From assembly GCA_025350595.1 (NCBI GenBank), contig JANXXP010000185.1, positions 1 to 50,938 of the forward strand: 50,938 nt of DNA, written 5' to 3'. Of this stretch, positions 34,378 to 44,248 are shown in pieces. The stretch is from Bacteroidota bacterium. GTDB lineage: Bacteria > Bacteroidota > Bacteroidia > Bacteroidales > VadinHA17. Position 1 is the stretch's first letter. The number at the start of each line of letters is the position of its first letter. The translations under genes were made by a program, and so were the position numbers. The notes under the pieces were generated by a model. That model ran no database searches and had not been told where the DNA came from. It saw only the letters and a list, made by a program, of their open reading frames with translations.

Positions 34378-35304
34378 ATGAATAGAAATGACTTTTTAAA
34401 TATGATTGGGAATGAAGTATCTGTTGACCGAAAGATGATAGGTGAGGTTTACGATCTGGTTGAAATATACCCTTATTTTCAAAGCGCCCATTTGTTATTA
34501 TTAAAAGGTCTTCAAAATAATGAGGATGTAAAATTTGAAAATCAACTTCGGAATTCTGCTATTCATATTGCTGACAGAGAAGTTCTTTATTACCTGTTAA
34601 ATAATAAAACATTTGGGATTATAGACCAAACCAAAACCAGGAATGAGAAAGCTTTGCCGGAAGAAACAGATAATCAGCAGACTGTTATTGAATCTGCAAA
34701 AAACAGTAACCACCTGATTACCGAAATTGAAAATTTTGATGGAGATCCCAAATCCAATGAACTACAAGACTCAGAAATTCTTCCTCATGGCCATTCAATA
34801 TTACTTTCTTCAGAGTCAGATAAGGAAGAATCAGCAGGAATAATGCTTCTCCTCGATGAAGAAACATCTCCGGATGAAGAAAGTGTATTTTACATGGACC
34901 CTGGAATTTCAGTTCCTGAACAGAGCGACCTTCTTGAACTGGAAAGTGACGATGACCTGAAAGAAAGATCAAAAGAATATGGAGTTGTTTTTGAGGAAAT
35001 TGACCAAAAAGAAAGGATTTCCAAAAAGCAGTTGCAGTCGGAGCTTATCGAAAAATTCATTATAACTAACCCTAGAATAGAACCAAATAAAGATAAATCG
35101 CATTTTTCTCCCGAAGACCTCTCAAAGCCTGCTATAGAGGCAGAGGGAGGTTTTGTTACTGAAACTCTTGCAAAAATTTACATTAATCAGGGCTACTACT
35201 CGAAGGCAATAGATATTTATGAAAAATTATGTTTGAAATTTCCGGAAAAAAGCAGTTACTTTGCGTCTCAAATTGAAAAAGTTAAAGAGTACATAAAAAA
35301 GTAA
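34378..35304 (+). CDS. TPR-containing conserved protein of the lptE-secG cluster
   Basis: A 308-residue soluble protein without signal peptide. The N-terminal 90 residues are helical (MIGEVYDLVEIYPYFQSAHL is a typical family phrase). Residues about 95-230 are acidic, Glu/Asp/Ser-rich and probably disordered. The last 50 residues form a TPR-like pair of helices (TETLAKIYINQGYYSKAIDIYEKL, ending KEYIKK). The gene sits 5 bases after lptE and 4 before secG, an arrangement conserved in Bacteroidota, suggesting an envelope-related role. Its molecular function is not known. Confidence 0.75.
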   Translation: MNRNDFLNMIGNEVSVDRKMIGEVYDLVEIYPYFQSAHLLLLKGLQNNEDVKFENQLRNSAIHIADREVLYYLLNNKTFGIIDQTKTRNEKALPEETDNQQTVIESAKNSNHLITEIENFDGDPKSNELQDSEILPHGHSILLSSESDKEESAGIMLLLDEETSPDEESVFYMDPGISVPEQSDLLELESDDDLKERSKEYGVVFEEIDQKERISKKQLQSELIEKFIITNPRIEPNKDKSHFSPEDLSKPAIEAEGGFVTETLAKIYINQGYYSKAIDIYEKLCLKFPEKSSYFASQIEKVKEYIKK

Positions 35305-35308
35305 ACAG

Positions 35309-35683
35309 ATGGGAATATATATTTTTGTTTCGGTATTAGTAATTACAGCATGTTTTCTCCAGATTCTGATCGTACTTGTTCAGAATTCTAAAGGAGGAGG
35401 TCTTGCAGCTAACTTTACTTCAGCAGGTCAATCAATGGGTATTCGCAAAACTGCTGACTTTCTTGAGAAGTCAACATGGACCCTTGCAGCAGCTATTTTA
35501 ATTCTGTGTGTTGTTGCGACAGCTACAATTCCCAGGGGAACTACCTCAGGTCGTTCAAGGATTCAGAATCAGATACAGAATGCAGTTGACCCTAATGCAA
35601 TTCCAACATTACCAACAGCAGTCCCGGCTCCGGCTTCTACTACACCAGCTACTACTCCGGCTCCGGTTAAACCTGCAAAATAG
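35309..35683 (+). CDS. secG: protein-export membrane protein SecG
   Basis: SecG is the small subunit of the SecYEG translocon in the inner membrane. The 124 residues contain two membrane helices (about 2-22 and 52-72) with the conserved cytoplasmic loop QNSKGGGLAANFTSAGQ between them. A Pro/Ala/Thr-rich tail of about 35 residues, with repeated PAP and TTP words, extends beyond the usual end and is common in this phylum. It ends the sigma-54-activator/lptE/TPR/secG run; a strong terminator follows. Confidence 0.92.
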   Translation: MGIYIFVSVLVITACFLQILIVLVQNSKGGGLAANFTSAGQSMGIRKTADFLEKSTWTLAAAILILCVVATATIPRGTTSGRSRIQNQIQNAVDPNAIPTLPTAVPAPASTTPATTPAPVKPAK

Positions 35684-35710
35684 CTATAAACGGAAAAAAT
35701 ATTTTCCGAG

Positions 35711-35742
35711 AGTGTCAGTTTGTCACATACTGACACTTTTTT
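35711..35742 (+). terminator. rho-independent terminator after secG
   Basis: AGTGTCAG (35711-35718) pairs with CTGACACT (35730-35737) around an 11-base loop, followed by T6. It separates secG from the groESL transcription unit. Confidence 0.88.
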
Positions 35743-35866
35743 GTTATATTACTAAAGTATTGTAATAAAGAATTTTACAGAAGTGGAATTTAATTTTTTT
35801 AAAGTAAATGTCAGGTCTGCGTATCTGAAAAATCACAGTGAACTCAAAAATGACATTATTTTCAAT

Positions 35867-35884
35867 TTGGCATGGAATATGCTT
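35867..35884 (+). promoter_or_regulatory. sigma-54-type promoter upstream of groES
   Basis: TTGGCATGGAATATGCTT has GG and GC separated by exactly 10 bases, with -24 element TTGGCATG (consensus TTGGCACG) and -12 element ATGCT (consensus TTGCT). Transcription would start near 35895, leaving a 35-base leader before groES. No CIRCE inverted repeat was found, and no exact TAnnTTTG box. Confidence 0.55.
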
Positions 35885-35929
35885 ATCCATGGAGTCGGAA
35901 AATGATTATTAACTTTAAAACTAAATAGT

Positions 35930-37874
<1,945 letters not shown>

Positions 37875-37902
37875 AACATACATTATCACATAAATATCAT
37901 TG

Positions 37903-37932
37903 TGTAGGGTCAGCTCGCGAGCTGACCCTACA
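37903..37932. repeat. 30-base perfect palindrome after groEL
   Basis: TGTAGGGTCAGCTCG is followed directly by its exact reverse complement. No T-tract follows, so it is not a standard terminator, though its hairpin could still stabilise the groESL mRNA 3' end. The wording matches a dispersed repeat seen in many bacterial genomes; a partial copy (ACCCTACAT) follows at 37944-37952. Confidence 0.7.
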
Positions 37933-37967
37933 TATTTATAACCACCCTACATATTTATTTAATTTTA

Positions 37968-37975
37968 TATATTTG
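37968..37975 (+). promoter_or_regulatory. -7 promoter element of lepA
   Basis: TATATTTG matches TAnnTTTG exactly, 26 bases before the lepA ATG. The -33 region is not convincing. Confidence 0.4.
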
Positions 37976-38001
37976 CACCTGATTAAAAGACAACCTTTTT
38001 A

Positions 38002-39789
38002 ATGGACAATATCCGGAATTTCTGCATTATAGCACATATTGATCATGGTAAGAGTACCCTGGCTGACCGCTTACTGGAGAAGACTAATACAATAACCGAA
38101 AGAGAATACCAGGCACAGATACTCGATGATATGGACCTTGAGAGGGAGAGAGGTATAACCATCAAGAGTCATGCCATCCAGATGGAATATTTTCATGACG
38201 GGAAAAAATATATCCTGAACCTTATTGATACCCCCGGGCATGTCGATTTTTCTTATGAAGTCTCGCGATCAATTGCTGCATGTGAAGGGGCTCTGCTTGT
38301 TGTCGATGCTACCCAGGGAATTCAGGCTCAGACAATTTCAAACCTTTATATGGCTATAGACCATAATCTTGAAATAATTCCTGTACTTAATAAAATGGAT
38401 AGCATAGCTGCGATGCCGGAAGAAGTTAAGGATCAGATTGTTGATCTGGTAGGTTGTAAAAGGGAGGATATTATTGAAGCAAGTGCGAAAACCGGAATGG
38501 GAGTGGAAAAAATTCTTCGCGATATTGTCACCAGAATCCCTTCTCCCAAAGGTAATCCTGATGCCCCACTACAGGCTTTAATTTTCGACTCGATTTTTAA
38601 TTCTTTCAGAGGGATTATTGCATACATTAAAATAATAAATGGAACATTACGAAAAGGGGATAAGGTTAAATTCGTCAATACCGATCATGAATATAATGCA
38701 GAAGAAATCGGCGTTTTAAAACTCAGACAAGATCCCCGTAACGAATTGGGCCCCGGTGATGTTGGTTATATTATATCTGGGGTGAAAGTTTCTGCGGAGG
38801 TTAAGGTTGGAGATACTATCACTCATGTGAAAAACCCATGCGATAAGGCAATAGCCGGATTTGAGGATGTAAAGCCTATGGTATTTGCAGGAATATATCC
38901 TGTTGATGCTGATGATTATGAAGATCTCAGGATCTCAATTGAAAAGTTGCAGCTGAATGATGCATCACTTTCTTTTATCCCTGAATCATCGGCAGCTCTG
39001 GGATTTGGTTTCAGGTGCGGCTTCCTTGGATTGCTTCATATGGAAATTATCCAGGAACGGCTTGACAGAGAGTTCGATATGGACGTAATTACAACAGTTC
39101 CAAACGTTTCTTTTAAAGCATATACTACCAAAGGGGAAGTGATTGATGTTCATAACCCATCAGGATTGCCCCCTGTAAATCATCTTGAGCGTATTGAGGA
39201 ACCTTATATAAGTGCTCAGGTAATAACACTGTCTGAATATGTTGGTTCCATAATGACTCTTTGTATTGATAAAAGAGGAATTCTGAAAAATCAGGTATAT
39301 CTTACACGAGACAGGGTGGAATTGACTTTCGAAATGCCCCTGGCGGAAATTGTTTTCGATTTCTATGATAAACTAAAAAGTATCTCAAAAGGGTATGCCT
39401 CTTTTGATTATTATTATACTACCTATCAGAAAGCCGACCTTGTAAGACTTGATATTCTATTGAACGGAGAGATGGTCGATGCACTTTCCACACTCATTTA
39501 CAAAGGTCATTCTTACGAGTTTGGACGTAAGATGTGCGTTAAGCTTAAAGAATTGATCCCTCGTCAGCAGTTCGACATTGCCATACAGGCTGCAATCGGA
39601 GCAAAAATAATTTCGCGAGAAACAGTTAAAGCAGTCAGAAAAGATGTTACTGCGAAATGCTATGGCGGAGATATTACAAGGAAAAGAAAACTACTGGAGA
39701 AACAGAAGAAAGGGAAAAAGAGGATGCGGCAGGTAGGTAATGTTGAAGTTCCTCAGTCGGCATTCCTGGCAGTACTAAAACTCGATTAA
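38002..39789 (+). CDS. lepA: elongation factor 4 (LepA)
   Basis: LepA is a ribosome-associated GTPase related to EF-G, involved in initiation and possibly back-translocation. The 595 residues carry G1 [10 protein letters not shown] (residues 11-20), the switch region RERGITIK, G3 [10 protein letters not shown]4 NKMD and G5 SAKTG. The LepA-specific C-terminal domain ends [13 protein letters not shown], with [21 protein letters not shown] before it. Length is normal. The gene stands alone, with a palindrome upstream and a G-rich repeat downstream. Confidence 0.97.
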   Translation: MDNIRNFCIIAHIDHGKSTLADRLLEKTNTITEREYQAQILDDMDLERERGITIKSHAIQMEYFHDGKKYILNLIDTPGHVDFSYEVSRSIAACEGALLVVDATQGIQAQTISNLYMAIDHNLEIIPVLNKMDSIAAMPEEVKDQIVDLVGCKREDIIEASAKTGMGVEKILRDIVTRIPSPKGNPDAPLQALIFDSIFNSFRGIIAYIKIINGTLRKGDKVKFVNTDHEYNAEEIGVLKLRQDPRNELGPGDVGYIISGVKVSAEVKVGDTITHVKNPCDKAIAGFEDVKPMVFAGIYPVDADDYEDLRISIEKLQLNDASLSFIPESSAALGFGFRCGFLGLLHMEIIQERLDREFDMDVITTVPNVSFKAYTTKGEVIDVHNPSGLPPVNHLERIEEPYISAQVITLSEYVGSIMTLCIDKRGILKNQVYLTRDRVELTFEMPLAEIVFDFYDKLKSISKGYASFDYYYTTYQKADLVRLDILLNGEMVDALSTLIYKGHSYEFGRKMCVKLKELIPRQQFDIAIQAAIGAKIISRETVKAVRKDVTAKCYGGDITRKRKLLEKQKKGKKRMRQVGNVEVPQSAFLAVLKLD

Positions 39790-39880
39790 ACACCCCCTGT
39801 CACACTGACGCGGGACATCCCCCTAAAGGTGGCCTAATTCTGTTGTCATAATTGAAATTATCTAAAAGACAGCGGATTAA

Positions 39881-39903
39881 CCCCTCTTTGGGGGGGAGAG
39901 GGG
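39881..39903. repeat. CCCCTCT/AGAGGGG hairpin between lepA and the response regulator
   Basis: CCCCTCT (39881-39887) pairs with AGAGGGG (39897-39903). The surrounding 39790-39910 is C/G-rich wording typical of dispersed intergenic repeats. It lies between convergent genes and may act as a terminator. Confidence 0.5.
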
Positions 39904-39910
39904 GCAAAAC

Positions 39911-40597
39911 TTAACTTATCAGTTTATAACCTTTACCGTGGATATTCAGTATTTTCACTGCAGGATCCTTCTTCAGATACTTTCTCAAACGGGTTATATA
40001 AACATCCATACTTCTGGCATTGAAGTAATTATCATCAATCCATATAGTCTTTAGTGCGAAATTGCGTTCAAGGATCTGATTCCCATGACGACAGAGCAGT
40101 TCCAGAAGTTCCGATTCCTTCGTTGTAAGTTTGATTGGCTGATCCCTGTAACTAAGAATTTGCTTCAGAGTATCAAAAGTATAACCTCCGATATTATAAG
40201 TTTCCTCCTTTTTATTGTATATTGTATTGGATGTCCTTCTCAGGATGGCTTCAATCCTGTAAAGAAGCTCCTCCATCGAAAAAGGTTTTGTGATATAATC
40301 ATCTGCGCCTGATTTAAAGCCTTCAATTATATCCTCCTTTTGATTTTTTGCTGTCAGAAAAATTATCGGCATTTCCGGGTTTTTCAGTCGTATCTCTTTT
40401 GCAAGAGTCAGCCCATCCATTTCGGGCATCATAATGTCGAGGATGCACAAGTTGTATATCCTTACTGCAAACCCTTCAAGGGCAAAACTGCCATTAGTAA
40501 ACAGAGATGTTTCATAATTTTTGGCAGTGAGATAGTTCTTTAGAAGATTGCCAAGATTGTTGTCATCTTCAGCTAAAAGAATTCTGATATTATCCAT
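39911..40597 (-). CDS. OmpR-family response regulator (RprY-like)
   Basis: A 228-residue two-component regulator. The receiver has acidic D11/D12, the phospho-acceptor D54 in LCILDIMMPEMDG, T82 in FLTAKN, and K104 in YITKPFSMEELL. The OmpR winged helix follows (about 130-228: LTTKESELLELLCRHGNQIL, MDVYITRLRKYLK, IHGKGYKLI). The kinase gene lies 11 bases upstream. Order and sequence type fit the RprXY pair of Bacteroides, but the target genes are unknown. Confidence 0.93.
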   Translation of the reverse strand: MDNIRILLAEDDNNLGNLLKNYLTAKNYETSLFTNGSFALEGFAVRIYNLCILDIMMPEMDGLTLAKEIRLKNPEMPIIFLTAKNQKEDIIEGFKSGADDYITKPFSMEELLYRIEAILRRTSNTIYNKKEETYNIGGYTFDTLKQILSYRDQPIKLTTKESELLELLCRHGNQILERNFALKTIWIDDNYFNARSMDVYITRLRKYLKKDPAVKILNIHGKGYKLIS

Positions 40598-40608
40598 CTG
40601 TTATAAAA

Positions 40609-42165
40609 TTATTTTATTCCGTTTTGTGGAAGAAAAATAGTGAACCTTGTCCCTTTATTAATCTGACTATCAGCTTTAATCGATCCATCATGTTCTTCTA
40701 TGATTTTTTTAACATAGCTTAAACCAAGTCCAAACCCCTTTACAGTATGCACATTTCCGGAAGGTACCCGATAGAATTTGTCGAAAATCTTATTCATATT
40801 TTCTTTACTTATTCCGATCCCTTTATCTTCAATTGTAATAACTACACTTTTCTTGTTATTTCTTGTGGATATAGTTATTTCAGGTTTGTCTTTCGAATAC
40901 TTAATTGCGTTATCAATAAGATTGGATATTGAATTCAGAAAGTGAATTTCATCAATCATAACCAGGGAAAATGTTGCCTGATAGTCTTTCTTAATTACTC
41001 CATTGCAATTTGCGATCTGAAGTGCAAAATTCTCGACAGTTTTATCAAGGATTAAATGAACATCCATTTCAACTATATTGAACTTCATTTTCATTTTTTC
41101 AAATATTGCCATCTGAAGAACTTTCTCAACCTGAAATTTGAGTCTCATACTCTCATCGTTAATAATTCTTGCAAGGCTGTCGATGTTTTTATCTTTGTCG
41201 GCGATCGATTTGTCGGCCATCATCTGCGAGGCCAGGGATATAGTAGAAATTGGTGTTTTAAGCTCATGAGTCATGTTGTTTATGAAATCACTTCTCATCT
41301 CTGAAATTTTTTTCTGCCGAAAGATTACGATAAATGTACCGGTTGCGAGGATAAGCAGAAACAAGGTAAAAAGTAATGACAGGAATCCCAGGATTCCGAT
41401 TTTCTCGATTTTATACTGTTTTTCCTGAAGACAGTATAAAACGATCTGATTCTGACTTGGGACAGGATCATTAGGAAAAAGCTGGATAATGAATTTATTT
41501 GTCCCGGGTTTGTCTTTAAAACTTGGAGTGTTCCATATATTCCCAAATCGTCCCGAACGGATCGAGAATTCAAAATCAAGATTTATTCCGACGTTGTTCA
41601 GGGCGGTTCTAATCTGTTGTTTAAGTTTCTCGGGATCAATCCTTTCTCTGATGTCAGGAGTATTCCTGAGAATTTTTTCCATTATATTTTCAAGAAAAAC
41701 AATTTTATTACTCACCCTGCCTGTAATATCTGAAGTTGTAAATTGTGGGGATGGTTCTGACGTTTCATCAGGTGAAAACGGAGATGAGTCTTCGGCTGTT
41801 AAAAATATTTTATGTCCTGAACTGGTTATAGCTATTGGTTCTCCCGGAGTATTAAGTCCATACATTTTAAGAAGCGCAGAATTAGGCTGGTATCCATGGA
41901 GTTTTTTAGCAAGCGGGGAATTTGCCGGGACAATCGCAGTTATTGAATCAGTGGATGCCGGATCAATATCTTCAACAATATTCTTTATCAATTCCTTCTC
42001 TTCAAGATCGAGGACCACCGATTCAAGAGCTTTATTTGCTGAATAACGGAATTGCTGATCGGTTATAGCTATAGCATTGCGTATCCAGGAAAGTTGTATA
42101 AGAATCAGTCCGGATATGACCAGAAAAAAGAAAATGGCCAATAATACTATGGTTTTCCGCTTCAT
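40609..42165 (-). CDS. membrane sensor histidine kinase (RprX-like)
   Basis: A 518-residue inner-membrane kinase. Membrane helix 1 spans about residues 5-27 and helix 2 about 256-282, so roughly 225 residues face the periplasm as the sensor region, which has no recognised domain. The cytoplasmic part has the H-box MTHELKTPISTISLASQM (H300), the N-box SISNLIDNAIKYS, the G1 box EDKGIGISKENM and GFGLGLSYVKKIIEEHDG. There is no HAMP domain between helix 2 and the H-box. It is co-transcribed with the response regulator downstream. Signal unknown. Confidence 0.92.
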   Translation of the reverse strand: MKRKTIVLLAIFFFLVISGLILIQLSWIRNAIAITDQQFRYSANKALESVVLDLEEKELIKNIVEDIDPASTDSITAIVPANSPLAKKLHGYQPNSALLKMYGLNTPGEPIAITSSGHKIFLTAEDSSPFSPDETSEPSPQFTTSDITGRVSNKIVFLENIMEKILRNTPDIRERIDPEKLKQQIRTALNNVGINLDFEFSIRSGRFGNIWNTPSFKDKPGTNKFIIQLFPNDPVPSQNQIVLYCLQEKQYKIEKIGILGFLSLLFTLFLLILATGTFIVIFRQKKISEMRSDFINNMTHELKTPISTISLASQMMADKSIADKDKNIDSLARIINDESMRLKFQVEKVLQMAIFEKMKMKFNIVEMDVHLILDKTVENFALQIANCNGVIKKDYQATFSLVMIDEIHFLNSISNLIDNAIKYSKDKPEITISTRNNKKSVVITIEDKGIGISKENMNKIFDKFYRVPSGNVHTVKGFGLGLSYVKKIIEEHDGSIKADSQINKGTRFTIFLPQNGIK

Positions 42166-42355
42166 ACAGATGTAAAAGTACTTGTATATATTTTATAATT
42201 CCATACTTTAACTTTCTTTAACACCTTTGATTGTCTCAGCTGAAGGCTACAGAAATAGGAAGTATAAATAAATATTATATTTTAACATATCATTAAAATA
42301 TTGTTAATATTCAATTATTTAGGAGATTATATTTTTTTTATCCGGGAACTGGTAA

Positions 42356-42388
42356 TATATTTGCAGAGTATTTGGCACGATATTTGAA
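42356..42388 (+). promoter_or_regulatory. two overlapping promoter-like sites, one sigma-54 type
   Basis: TATATTTG (42356-42363) is an exact housekeeping -7 box. TTGGCACGATATTTGAA (42372-42388) has a perfect -24 element TTGGCACG and a TTG at the -12 position, with G to G spacing as in sigma-54 promoters; only the C of the -12 GC is missing (GA). Both point into the gap 42389-42480, which has no ORF on the plus strand. Confidence 0.5.
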
Positions 42389-42397
42389 TCACAGTAT

Positions 42398-42480
42398 ATA
42401 AAGGTTTTTTTCATAGGTTAGGTTAGTTTTAGGGTTATCAAAAGTGAGGCTGACGATCATCGTCAGCCTCTTCTTATTTT
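42398..42480 (+). ncRNA. candidate small RNA ending in a strong terminator
   Basis: Downstream of the promoter sites lies a gene-free stretch of about 80 bases. It contains AGGTTAGGTTAG (42415-42426) and ends in a 10-bp hairpin (42446-42470) followed by TTCTTATTTT. A promoter, a short body and a terminator without an ORF are what a small RNA gene looks like. The 5' end is estimated. It fills much of the 355-base gap between the kinase gene and the gene at 42521; the rest (42166-42355) is AT-rich with no other clear signal. Confidence 0.5.
42446..42480 (+). terminator. terminator of the candidate small RNA
   Basis: GAGGCTGACG (42446-42455) pairs perfectly with CGTCAGCCTC (42461-42470) around ATCAT; TTCTTATTTT follows. 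It could also end, from the minus strand, the gene that stops at 42521. Confidence 0.8.
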
Positions 42481-42520
42481 ATCTGCCTGAAGTGCATTCT
42501 CAGGATCGGGAATAAAACCT

Positions 42521-43015
42521 TTACTTAACAAGAATTTTAACCTTGGTAATTTTGATGTTCTTATCTAGTGCCATCTTGTAAATATTTTTAATGATACTTA
42601 CAGATTTTTTCTTCTCAATCCAGTTCAGATTAATGATAAAGAATCCCCCATCATTAAAGTTCAGCATTACTCTTTTTTGTTTGGATGGAAAAACAAGTTC
42701 CCTTATATCAGCCCATTTAAATAGCTTCATTTTTGGATTAATAATTCCAAACCGGAATTCTATTTTATCATCCGTTATTGAAAAATACAGATTTTTTCTT
42801 TTTGCCGTTGCGTAGTAAGCTATAAGGGTGACAAAAAGACTAATGCCGAAAGGTACAAAGGCGAAGGTCGCGTTTATATCCTTATTTCCCAGGATAAAAA
42901 CCCTAAATAAGATAAATACCGCAGCAACAAGAAAAAAGACAGCAACGATCCATAAAATGACTTTCCCCTCTTTTGAAAATTCGGCTTCTGCTAAATCGTA
43001 ATGTTGGTTTTCCAT
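42521..43015 (-). CDS. small membrane protein with a PH-like C-terminal part, unknown function
   Basis: A 164-residue protein with two membrane helices (about residues 18-38 and 48-67: VILWIVAVFFLVAAVFILF and FVPFGISLFVTLIAYYA). A cytoplasmic tail of about 95 residues follows, with the alternating pattern NLYFSITDDKIEFRFGI, WADIRELVFPSKQKRVMLNF and a final helix. This resembles bacterial PH-like (YdbT/DUF304-type) domains, but I cannot assign a family with certainty. It starts 3 bases after the IPExxxVDY-type gene and ends the acpP-fabF-rnc run on the minus strand. Confidence 0.6.
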   Translation of the reverse strand: MENQHYDLAEAEFSKEGKVILWIVAVFFLVAAVFILFRVFILGNKDINATFAFVPFGISLFVTLIAYYATAKRKNLYFSITDDKIEFRFGIINPKMKLFKWADIRELVFPSKQKRVMLNFNDGGFFIINLNWIEKKKSVSIIKNIYKMALDKNIKITKVKILVK

Positions 43016-43018
43016 AAT

Positions 43019-43465
43019 CTACTGCATTAGGTAGTGTAAATTTTTATCCTTAAAAGTATTTAGGTCAATTCTGAAGACTGCATTTACAGATTCGATTTCT
43101 TTGAGTGAGCCGGAGATCTGATTTATGTTATTATTATTTTCAGAATCATGTACCTGAAAAATGAAATCAACATTTTTAAGATTTTTTAGAAGGAAGTTTT
43201 TACCTGACCGATTTGAGAATAGATTGAAAATGATATCAGGAGAACCATTCGTATCAGAGAATCGGCTAAAAGTATGTTCAGGTCCTGTAACCTCAGAGAC
43301 CTTAACCGGAACCGTGTTCTTTAGAGAAATCCGGAATTTTTTATTGATAGAAAGAGAGAGTTTATAATCGGGTTCAGCTGAAACCAGGCCTACCAGTAAT
43401 ATATCGTTATTCTGGCTGATTTCAAGTTTTACACGTGTTACTTTTGATGCACTCTTCATCTTCAT
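43019..43465 (-). CDS. IPExxxVDY-family-like protein
   Basis: A 148-residue soluble protein. NDILLVGLVSAEPDYKLSLSINKKF near the start, IIFNLFSNRSGKNFLL in the middle and ESVNAVFRIDLNTFKDKNLHYL at the end match the layout of the Bacteroidota IPExxxVDY family, which commonly sits beside rnc and pyk. The literal IPE motif is not visible, so the call rests on layout and neighbourhood. A pyk gene, its usual partner, is absent here and the small membrane protein at 42521 follows instead. Function unknown. Confidence 0.55.
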   Translation of the reverse strand: MKMKSASKVTRVKLEISQNNDILLVGLVSAEPDYKLSLSINKKFRISLKNTVPVKVSEVTGPEHTFSRFSDTNGSPDIIFNLFSNRSGKNFLLKNLKNVDFIFQVHDSENNNNINQISGSLKEIESVNAVFRIDLNTFKDKNLHYLMQ

Positions 43466-43507
43466 TTACTGAATCAGCTAAGTTATAAATAAATGACATA
43501 TATATCA

Positions 43508-44248
43508 TTATCCATCAAATTTATCTTTGAGCTTGAACCATGCCTTGCATGCTGCTTCCTGTTCCGCTTCTTTTTTTGAATCACCATGGCCATTTCCCAA
43601 TTCTTCTTTATCAATAATTAAAGTTGTTGAGAAGACAGACCTTTTCAGATTGAAATCATATTCTTCGTTATATGTGAAGATAAGGTTTGATTTATGTTTT
43701 TGTACCCATTCAAAGACCATACTTTTATAATCTGAATCGGTATTTACTATAACATTAAGATCGAGATACTTGTTCAGTACATTATTGATAAAGAGTTTTT
43801 TTGTTTTTTTAAATCCCTTATCAATGAATACCGAGCCGATAAGTGCCTCAAGTGCATCACCATAAAGATTTTTTGTGGGATGTATTGAATTAACATTGCT
43901 TATGAGAATTTTATTGATCCCCATAGATACTGCCAATTGATTCAGGACATCGCGGTTTACGATTCTTGATCGTATCTTGGTCATGAAGCCTTCATTTGCA
44001 TCAGGGAATTTCTCAAAAAGAAAATCTGAAAGGATGGCATCAAGTATGGCATCGCCAAGAAACTCAAGCCTTTCATTATTCACTTTTTTACCATCAGGAA
44101 GGGTAAATGTAGCTGATCTGTGAATAAATGCTATTTCATATAATTTCAGATTGCCGGGACTGAATCCCAATATTTTTTTTAAACGGGAATTTAACTCCCG
44201 TTTATCAAGAAGATACAGAACATTTTTCCTTTTTCGGAATAAAGACAC
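43508..44248 (-). CDS. rnc: ribonuclease III
   Basis: RNase III cuts double-stranded RNA in rRNA processing and RNA decay. The 246 residues have the signature NNERLEFLGDAILDAILSDFLF (about 57-78), the second acidic site GDALEALIGSVFIDKGF, and a C-terminal double-stranded RNA-binding domain ending GNGHGDSKKEAEQEAACKAWFKL. The start is GTG sharing its first base with the fabF stop (TAGTG), so translation is probably coupled. This fabF-rnc pairing is widespread in Bacteroidota. Confidence 0.96.
   Translation of the reverse strand: MSLFRKRKNVLYLLDKRELNSRLKKILGFSPGNLKLYEIAFIHRSATFTLPDGKKVNNERLEFLGDAILDAILSDFLFEKFPDANEGFMTKIRSRIVNRDVLNQLAVSMGINKILISNVNSIHPTKNLYGDALEALIGSVFIDKGFKKTKKLFINNVLNKYLDLNVIVNTDSDYKSMVFEWVQKHKSNLIFTYNEEYDFNLKRSVFSTTLIIDKEELGNGHGDSKKEAEQEAACKAWFKLKDKFDG

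Noticed and set aside
35783-35905. 40-codon ORF with GTG start upstream of groES
   Set aside because: It overlaps the sigma-54-type promoter of groES and shows no recognisable family or secretion features; more likely chance in a leader region.
42372-42388. Promoter for the gene at 42521
   Set aside because: The site points along the plus strand, while that gene is on the minus strand and ends at 42521; the site can only drive the gap ahead of it.
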